Positions 51,911 through 57,432 of a stretch of 57,432 nucleotides of DNA are shown one piece after another. A program made the translations under genes and the position numbers. The stretch is from Paludibacteraceae bacterium (lineage in GTDB: Bacteria > Bacteroidota > Bacteroidia > Bacteroidales > Paludibacteraceae). Numbering within the stretch: position 1 is the stretch's first letter; every line of letters begins with the position of its first letter. The stretch covers positions 1 through 57,432 of the forward strand of contig CAJOKE010000012.1 in assembly GCA_905235225.1 (NCBI GenBank). Direction: 5' to 3'. A model generated the notes under the pieces. It had not been told where the DNA came from. It saw only the letters and a program-made list of their open reading frames with translations, and ran no database searches.

Positions 51911-52471
51911 TTATTGAATAGTTGCCGCTGCCTTTTTTTCTGACCGCTGGATCAGATAAAAGACGGCGTAGTTGAGCATATCAAAATAGTTGCCGTCGCA
52001 GCCTTCGGATATCAATGTCTTGTTCCCGTTGGCGGCAATAGCCTTGTTGCGGTTGATTTTGGTCAGAATAATATCCGTAAGCGATGTGCCGTACATATCG
52101 CGCCATGCTTCGCCGTAGTCGTGATTCTTCTTGCAAAGCAGGTCTTTTGCTTCGGCGATATAGGCATCGTATAGTTCGGTGGCATGTTCGGCAGACATAT
52201 CCACGGAGTCAGCATATCCGTTACGCAACTGAATAAGTCCGATAACGGAATAGTTGATTATAGCCATCAGTTCGCCGTCAATTGAGTCACCTACAAGGTT
52301 AACGCCGGTAGTCTCGATTTCACGGATACGTTTGGCTTTGATAAATAGTTGGTCATTGACCGTTTGCGGTCTCATAATCCGCCACGACGGACCATAATCC
52401 TTCATTTTCAGAACATAGACACGCCGGCATTGAGCAATTATTTCATCAAATTGTTTGAGTGTATCTGCCAT
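51911..52471 (-). CDS. DUF1599 domain protein
   Basis: This 186-residue cytoplasmic protein of unknown function is built of two similar halves. Each has the pattern KxxDYGxxWR (KMKDYGPSWRIMRPQT at ~22 and KKNHDYGEAWRDMYGTS at ~112) and a following helix ending in a Tyr-rich segment (AIINYSVIGLIQL, MLNYAVFYLIQ). The fold is thought to be related to nucleotide-binding helical bundles, but I know of no proven activity. It lies 3 bp before the DoxX gene and 2 bp after peptidase C. Confidence 0.9.
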   Translation of the reverse strand: MADTLKQFDEIIAQCRRVYVLKMKDYGPSWRIMRPQTVNDQLFIKAKRIREIETTGVNLVGDSIDGELMAIINYSVIGLIQLRNGYADSVDMSAEHATELYDAYIAEAKDLLCKKNHDYGEAWRDMYGTSLTDIILTKINRNKAIAANGNKTLISEGCDGNYFDMLNYAVFYLIQRSEKKAAATIQ

Positions 52472-52473
52472 AG

Positions 52474-54624
52474 TTATTGTATTTTTGCGCCATTGATGTT
52501 GAATACGGCGTTCTCTGTTTCCAGAATCAGTGTACCGTTGCGTAGCATTTTGATGACTTGCTCCTTCTGTGTACCGGCTGTTTGTTCAACAGCTTGCGCT
52601 TCGGCCTCATCCTTCAATTCGATACTTGTTCGGTTAGTATCCTGTGCCGATATTTCGAAGGTGCCTGAAACGCTGTATGTGTTGTTGTCTTCGCCGACAA
52701 AGTTCAGTTCTACACTGTAGGTGGCATAGTCTTCGTCCGTTTCGGGGGAAAGGCATATTAATTTGAGCGTTCCTGAAACAGCAACGATATAGTCTTCAGA
52801 GTAGTAGTCAGCCCACATGGCAAGCATGTTGGCTACATTGTATGTACCGGCAATTTTGTTGGCGGAGCCGCTCTTGAATTGGCACTGAATCCATGGAGCA
52901 TAAGTACTCTCGTTGGTCAAAACAAGTGTCCACGGGGCGGTTCTTTCCGAAGCATCATAGGTCGCCCATGCAATATCCACATCAAGGTTGCCTCCTTGTG
53001 AATCGTCCCCGCCGGGTTTGACTGCGGGCTTCTCACTTATATATATGGAGTCGGCGGTAGCATACAGCGACAGGTATTCACCTTTTCCGTAGATTGCTAT
53101 AGGTGTCCAGTCTTGCGAATCATCCATGCGGAAAGCTATTGCTAACAGATAATCGCCTGCAGGCAGTCCGTTGAATGAAGAAGACATTGATATAGACTGG
53201 TAGTCAGATGTAAGAGCCGGCATATTGAATGAGCGGTTTCCGAAAGTGTTGTAGAGTGTGGAGTCTGTGTTGTAAACTGCAAACACCATTTTCCCGTCTG
53301 TTACATCTGCCGGACCGTTATTATAGGCCTGCTCTGTTTGGAACAAGATGGTTTCACTCTTGCGGGCGGCTGTCTTGTTGAATTTATAGTCATAGTTGCC
53401 ATATGAATCCGGCTCAATGTCCACCGATGGAGCTCCTAAGGGATTACCTTTGTCGGGCTGGATTCCGATGATGGCTTCTACTTGTACGGAAAATCCGTTG
53501 CCTGATGCAGCACCGCCTGCGCCTTGCTTTTCCGGATCCAGAGCAGAAAGGGCAAAGTAGTTGTTGCTCATTCCGCCCCAACCCCAGTTAATATGGAAAT
53601 AACCTTCGGCATTCACTCCGTCGCACACGAATTCATGTCCTTCGTTGTTCTTCGTCGCACCTCCCATCAAAATCGGGCGACCGGCTGCCAGTTCGGCAAG
53701 GAAGAGTTTTTCGAACTGTGTGCCGCCGATGTTGTCCCGCATAATATAACGCAGCCCTTTGTCATACTTGAAATAGGTGTAGAGGGCTTTTGCCATGTCT
53801 GACGTAAAGGCACCTGAACCGCCAACCTTGTCGCCACCGTAAATCATGTCGCATGAAATACCGACATGGTACATCAGTGTGGATACGGCTTTGGCTTGTG
53901 CGGTAGTGTAGGATGAGCCTGAATAGCTTTCTAACATATTGTCCCAATCGTAGGTTGTTTCGCCGAAATTGGCAGACTCTGAACCTTTGCCTTTTCCTGT
54001 ATTGCCTGAATAGTCGCCGGAATTGTCCCAGTTGTCGGTATGACTGCCGGTACCGGTCTGCGGATGTTTCCAGTAGCGCATAATCTGTGCGGCAGCAGTT
54101 GCCACGCAACCTGTATAGGCGCGGGTTTTGTCCGTTTGGTCTATAGGGCAATCATTGTTATAAGGCTTGCCTTGATCCCAGGTAATATTGCCTAATAAAG
54201 GGGCTACTGGAGTGTATGCTTTCTTCACTCCGCTTAGTTTGGCATATCTTGGGTGTGCTGCCGCCCAGGCTATTTCCTCTTCATAGTGTTGAAACCACAC
54301 CCGCATATTTTCGGGCATGTCGTTGTAATCAAAAGTGCCGTTATCCGAATAGCCGAGGATGTCACGGGCATTGTCATCCGCGGATACTACAACAAATCCG
54401 TTGCCGGAGCCGTTGTTGAATACATAGAATGCGGGTTGCTCATTGTGCTGTGCCGTGTAGGCAAGCTGAAGAGTGCTGTTACTTGCTGACATCTTCATTA
54501 GACGGTTGGCATCGGATGTCATAAATCGTTTGGCAACCCCTTGTGCCTCATCAATGCTACGCGGAGCAGCCAATAACGAGACGGCAGTTAAAATTGCTGA
54601 AATAGATAATAGGGTACATTTCAT
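52474..54624 (-). CDS. Streptopain-like C10 cysteine peptidase C
   Basis: The 716-residue protein has a signal peptide (1-20) and a propeptide-like domain (~22-125, with VVVSADDNARDILGYSDNG). The C10 catalytic domain has Cys173 in YTGCVATAAAQIMRYW, His330 in EGHEFVCDG and HINWGWGG. No BIG2 domain is present; two other beta modules follow (~410-540, and ~545-670 with SVELNFVGEDNNTYSVSG). The C-terminal tail (RNGTLILETENAVFNINGAK) is a diverged version of the tail in peptidases A and B. It lies 10 bp after hisS and opens the protease-containing stretch. Its shape suggests an older duplication than A and B. Confidence 0.88.
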   Translation of the reverse strand: MKCTLLSISAILTAVSLLAAPRSIDEAQGVAKRFMTSDANRLMKMSASNSTLQLAYTAQHNEQPAFYVFNNGSGNGFVVVSADDNARDILGYSDNGTFDYNDMPENMRVWFQHYEEEIAWAAAHPRYAKLSGVKKAYTPVAPLLGNITWDQGKPYNNDCPIDQTDKTRAYTGCVATAAAQIMRYWKHPQTGTGSHTDNWDNSGDYSGNTGKGKGSESANFGETTYDWDNMLESYSGSSYTTAQAKAVSTLMYHVGISCDMIYGGDKVGGSGAFTSDMAKALYTYFKYDKGLRYIMRDNIGGTQFEKLFLAELAAGRPILMGGATKNNEGHEFVCDGVNAEGYFHINWGWGGMSNNYFALSALDPEKQGAGGAASGNGFSVQVEAIIGIQPDKGNPLGAPSVDIEPDSYGNYDYKFNKTAARKSETILFQTEQAYNNGPADVTDGKMVFAVYNTDSTLYNTFGNRSFNMPALTSDYQSISMSSSFNGLPAGDYLLAIAFRMDDSQDWTPIAIYGKGEYLSLYATADSIYISEKPAVKPGGDDSQGGNLDVDIAWATYDASERTAPWTLVLTNESTYAPWIQCQFKSGSANKIAGTYNVANMLAMWADYYSEDYIVAVSGTLKLICLSPETDEDYATYSVELNFVGEDNNTYSVSGTFEISAQDTNRTSIELKDEAEAQAVEQTAGTQKEQVIKMLRNGTLILETENAVFNINGAKIQ

Positions 54625-54634
54625 GTAATTGGAT

Positions 54635-55948
54635 TTAGTTGGTTAATATTTTATCGAATAATTGATTCAGTGTCAGTTGGGTTTGCTCGCCGGATTGCAT
54701 GTCTTTTAGCATGACCGTGTCCGATTGCATCTCGTTTCCGCCGACGATGGCAACAAAGGGTATGGCTTTGGCGTCCGCATAAGACATCTGTTTCTTCATC
54801 TTTGCAGGTTCGGGATAGACTTCTACGCGGATACCTTTTTGGCGAAGCGACTTTGCCCAAGTCAGCGCATAATTCAACTCTTCATCGCCGAAGGTGGCAA
54901 ACAGCAGCTGTGTTGCTTCCGGCATGGTGGCGGGATAGAGATCCAACTCTGTCAGTACATCATATATGCGGTCGGCACCAAATGAAATACCTACACCGCT
55001 CACATTCGGCAAACCGAATATGCCCGTCAGATTATCATATCTGCCACCGCCCGTGATAGAGCCGATTTGTACATCTAACGCTTTCACTTCAAAAATCATG
55101 CCAGTGTAATAGTTCAATCCTCGCGCAAGGGTCAAATCAAGGCAAATGGACAGTTGGCAGTTCGAAGCCGCTATTCTGTCAAACAGTTCTTGTGCTTCGC
55201 CTATTCCCCTCAGACCGGTTTCGCTGCACGCAAGAATCGTGCGTAATGCGTTCAGTTTGTCGGTATTGGAGCCTCCAAGATTCAGTATCGGCTGTAGTTT
55301 GCCGATGGCGTCTTGACTTAAACCGCGTTCGGCTAATTCCTTGTTGACATTGTCCAGACCGATTTTGTCCATCTTGTCAATGGCGACGGTTATATCCACA
55401 ATCTTGTCCGGCGCACCGATGTATTCCGCTATTCCGGCAAGAATCTTGCGGTTGTTCAAGTGCAGGCATACGCGGATACCGAAACGGCGATACACTTCTT
55501 CGACTATCTGCACTAACTCCAGCTCGCTCACTAACGAATCCGTGCCGATTATATCGACATCGCATTGGTAAAATTCACGGTAGCGGCCTTTCTGCGGACG
55601 GTCTGCACGCCAGACTGGCTGGATTTGATAGCGGCGGAACGGAAACTGAATCTCATCCCTGTGCTGCACGATATAGCGTGCAAAGGGGACGGTCAGGTCA
55701 TAACGGAGACCCTTTTCAGGGGCTTCATTGGCTTTCTCGCCGCTGTTCTGAATGCGGAACAGCAGTTTGTCCCCCTCCTCGCCGTACTTGCCCATCAATG
55801 TGGACATCAATTCCATCGAAGGCGTTTCTATCTGTTGAAAACCGTAGAGCGCAAAAACGCTGCGGATGGTGGAAAAAATATAATTCCTGCGTGACATTTC
55901 GATTGGACCGAAATCACGTGTTCCTTTGGGTATATTTGGTTTGTTCAT
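54635..55948 (-). CDS. hisS: Histidyl-tRNA synthetase
   Basis: This class II aminoacyl-tRNA synthetase (437 residues) charges tRNA-His. Motif 1 ([11 protein letters not shown] near the start), motif 2 ([10 protein letters not shown] preceded by [13 protein letters not shown]), the histidine-binding [15 protein letters not shown] at ~280 and motif 3 ([15 protein letters not shown]) are all present, with a C-terminal anticodon-binding domain. The start codon overlaps the waaA stop codon by 4 bp. Confidence 0.96.
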   Translation of the reverse strand: MNKPNIPKGTRDFGPIEMSRRNYIFSTIRSVFALYGFQQIETPSMELMSTLMGKYGEEGDKLLFRIQNSGEKANEAPEKGLRYDLTVPFARYIVQHRDEIQFPFRRYQIQPVWRADRPQKGRYREFYQCDVDIIGTDSLVSELELVQIVEEVYRRFGIRVCLHLNNRKILAGIAEYIGAPDKIVDITVAIDKMDKIGLDNVNKELAERGLSQDAIGKLQPILNLGGSNTDKLNALRTILACSETGLRGIGEAQELFDRIAASNCQLSICLDLTLARGLNYYTGMIFEVKALDVQIGSITGGGRYDNLTGIFGLPNVSGVGISFGADRIYDVLTELDLYPATMPEATQLLFATFGDEELNYALTWAKSLRQKGIRVEVYPEPAKMKKQMSYADAKAIPFVAIVGGNEMQSDTVMLKDMQSGEQTQLTLNQLFDKILTN

Positions 55949-57177
55949 AGCCGATGATAAATTTTGTCGGTTGCTCCTAACTCGGATTGTATGTATTCTT
56001 TGGCTTTCGCGCCTAATTGGACATGATTGTCCAATGCGGTATCCATTTGCCGCGCAAAGTCGTCATATTGTCTTACGGGGAATCCTGCTCCTACATTCAC
56101 CAAACCGACTGCTTCGCGGAAGTGGGTGTATTTGGGACCGAACAGAACGGGTATTCCATATACGGCTGGTTCAAGGGTGTTGTGTATTCCGACTCCGAAT
56201 CCGCCGCCTACATAGGCGGCATCCCCGTATCGGTAAATCTTGGACAGCATGCCCATGGTGTCCACCACCAATACTTGTACATGCTTGACATTCAACGGTG
56301 TAGCCTCTGTGTAACGAACCATGCGCCCGATAAATGTATTGAACACATCGTGCAGGCGGCTGGCATCAATTTCGTGTGGTGCAATAATCAGTTTTACATC
56401 ATCGTGTTCTTCCACGTAGCGGGCTAATAACTGTTCATCCTCATGCCATGTGCTGCCGGCTACTATTACGCGATATGCCGGGCGCGGCTCGCCTTCCTGA
56501 ATGCCAAGAAAAGACTCTATCACCGCATCTGTCCATGTCGCCGTATTGCAAACCGCCCATACACGGTCAAACCGGGTGTCACCGGCTACCGTCACATTGT
56601 CTATTCCGATACTATGCAGCAATTCGGCACTGTGTTTGTCCTGAACGAACAATTCCGTAAAATACTGCAGCAAACGTCTGTATGCTCCTCCCCATGGGCG
56701 GAAAAACAACTGCTTGTCACGGAAAATGCCTGATATTAGATACGTGCGAATACCTTCTTTATGCAGGGTGCGCAGGTACGCGGGCCAGAACTCATATTTC
56801 ACAAAGATTGCCGTTTCCGGCTTGAAGAATGAGATAAAACGCTTGGCATTCTGACGGGTTGCGAAAGGCAGATACATCACCTTGTCCGCCAACGCATAAT
56901 TCTTGCGCATTTCATAGCCGGAAGGGGAAAAAAAGGTTACCAATATCTGTACACGGTCACCTCGTTCTGCACGCAAACGCTCTATGATAGGACGTGCTTG
57001 TTCAAACTCGCCAACCGATGCGGCATGAAACCAGATCCGTTGCTTGTCACTGCTTGCCGGAAGGCTCTCTTTTTCCAACTCCTTGAGGGCTGCTGCTTGG
57101 CCGGCAACTATTTGGCGGGCCTTGGCGTGACCAAACAATGTCGCTATTCGTATCAGTAAAAAATAGATATACACCAT
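55945..57177 (-). CDS. waaA: 3-deoxy-D-manno-octulosonic acid (Kdo) transferase
   Basis: WaaA (410 residues) adds Kdo to lipid A precursor at the inner membrane. It has an N-terminal hydrophobic anchor (~1-16), [20 protein letters not shown] with the catalytic Glu (~54), TFFSPSGYE and FVKYEFWP in the N-terminal lobe, and the CMP-Kdo-binding C-terminal lobe with [21 protein letters not shown] and [23 protein letters not shown] (in parts). It is the first gene of the long leftward run and has its own promoter. Its presence implies a lipopolysaccharide or lipo-oligosaccharide outer membrane. Confidence 0.95.
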   Translation of the reverse strand: MVYIYFLLIRIATLFGHAKARQIVAGQAAALKELEKESLPASSDKQRIWFHAASVGEFEQARPIIERLRAERGDRVQILVTFFSPSGYEMRKNYALADKVMYLPFATRQNAKRFISFFKPETAIFVKYEFWPAYLRTLHKEGIRTYLISGIFRDKQLFFRPWGGAYRRLLQYFTELFVQDKHSAELLHSIGIDNVTVAGDTRFDRVWAVCNTATWTDAVIESFLGIQEGEPRPAYRVIVAGSTWHEDEQLLARYVEEHDDVKLIIAPHEIDASRLHDVFNTFIGRMVRYTEATPLNVKHVQVLVVDTMGMLSKIYRYGDAAYVGGGFGVGIHNTLEPAVYGIPVLFGPKYTHFREAVGLVNVGAGFPVRQYDDFARQMDTALDNHVQLGAKAKEYIQSELGATDKIYHRL

Positions 57178-57229
57178 TTTATTTTTTGCAATTTTGACTT
57201 TTGTGATTCCGTGATAGGCTAAAATCGCG

Positions 57230-57261
57230 CAAAAGTACTACAAAAAAATGGAATATGCAAA
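57230..57261 (-). promoter_or_regulatory. Promoter of waaA-hisS and the downstream run
   Basis: On the minus strand, TTTG (57258-57261) and TACTTTTG (57230-57237) are separated by exactly 20 bp. Gene spacing after waaA is very tight down to tpiA, so this may drive a ~12-kb transcript including the three C10 peptidases; no other full-consensus promoter was found within it. Confidence 0.85.
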
Positions 57262-57300
57262 TAAAATCGCATTTGGTCGCACTTTTCTTAATGTAGAACC

Positions 57301-57432
57301 ATTTCACACGACTCGCTTACGGGACGGATACGGGACGGTTACGTGAAGGAGTGCGACGGAACGCACTCCGAGTGTTGCGCCCGAGCTGTCACCACAGTGA
57401 GGAAACAGCGCAACACATAGAACGGCGCGACC
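57301..57432. repeat. Right terminal copy of the structured dispersed repeat
   Basis: This is an inverted counterpart of 54-184. It contains an 11-bp-phased start (TACGGGACGGA, TACGGGACGGT, TACGTGAAGGA), a 7-bp hairpin GAGTGCG/CGCACTC and a 9-bp stem GTGTTGCGC/GCGCAACAC enclosing TCAC/GTGA. The window ends inside the repeat. Confidence 0.85.

Overview
The window looks like one contig of an uncultured member of the Bacteroidales. The evidence is the promoter syntax (TTTG, exactly 20 bp, then TAnnTTTG), the near absence of Shine-Dalgarno sites, Bacteroidetes-type families (DUF1599, a BT_3928-like DoxX protein, streptopain-like C10 peptidases, BspA-type repeats, a DUF4988/collagen-like lipoprotein, an OmpA protein with TSP3 repeats) and a 2-oxoacid:ferredoxin oxidoreductase. 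Both ends carry inverted copies of the same ~130 bp structured repeat, so the contig probably broke in a dispersed repeat. Almost all of the window is coding; no tRNA, rRNA, insertion sequence or CRISPR array was seen, and the only RNA gene recognised is the SRP RNA.

Layout. 0.2-6.1 kb (-): rsmG, yebC, an OmpA/TSP3 outer-membrane protein and a partner lipoprotein. 6.2-11.4 kb: a RecD-like helicase (-), the SRP RNA ffs (+), rlmD and an amidase (-). 11.5-21.2 kb (-): a five-gene envelope operon, read as beta-barrel OMP, FN3 lipoprotein, WD40/OmpA-like protein, TPR-caspase, BspA-type surface protein. 21.8-26.2 kb (+): ftsQ-ftsA-ftsZ and a Wzz-like membrane protein. 26.2-28.6 kb (-): dedA, yqeY and an NhaD-type antiporter. 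28.7-33.8 kb (+): lepA, korA, korB, ybeY. 33.8-34.7 kb (-): rsgA. 35.0-38.2 kb (-): a second OMP/FN3 lipoprotein/caspase cassette, paralogous to the first. 38.4-41.7 kb: an AT-rich accessory patch with an AAA ATPase, an unknown protein and a collagen-like lipoprotein. 42.1-57.2 kb (-): an unbroken same-strand run of waaA, hisS, C10 peptidase, DUF1599, DoxX/BT_3928, two C10 peptidases, tpiA, gamma-carbonic anhydrase, pyrH, frr and an outer-membrane barrel.

The strongest candidate for an undescribed system is the pair of caspase cassettes. Each couples a small outer-membrane barrel, an FN3-like lipoprotein and an exported protein ending in the same 243-residue caspase-like domain with an intact His/Cys dyad. 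Locus 1 adds a WD40/OmpA-like protein that shares a ~124-residue module with the TPR-caspase. All the proteins have export signals, so any proteolysis would take place in the cell envelope or at the surface. A second theme is surface proteolysis: three C10 cysteine peptidases sit inside a housekeeping cluster around tpiA and share a short C-terminal tail with the BspA-type protein, which may be a sorting signal.

Caution: three genes (the OmpA protein, the barrel at 42.1-43.2 kb and pyrH) each carry a single-base frameshift at a short homopolymer. Because pyrH is normally essential, consensus errors are the likeliest cause.
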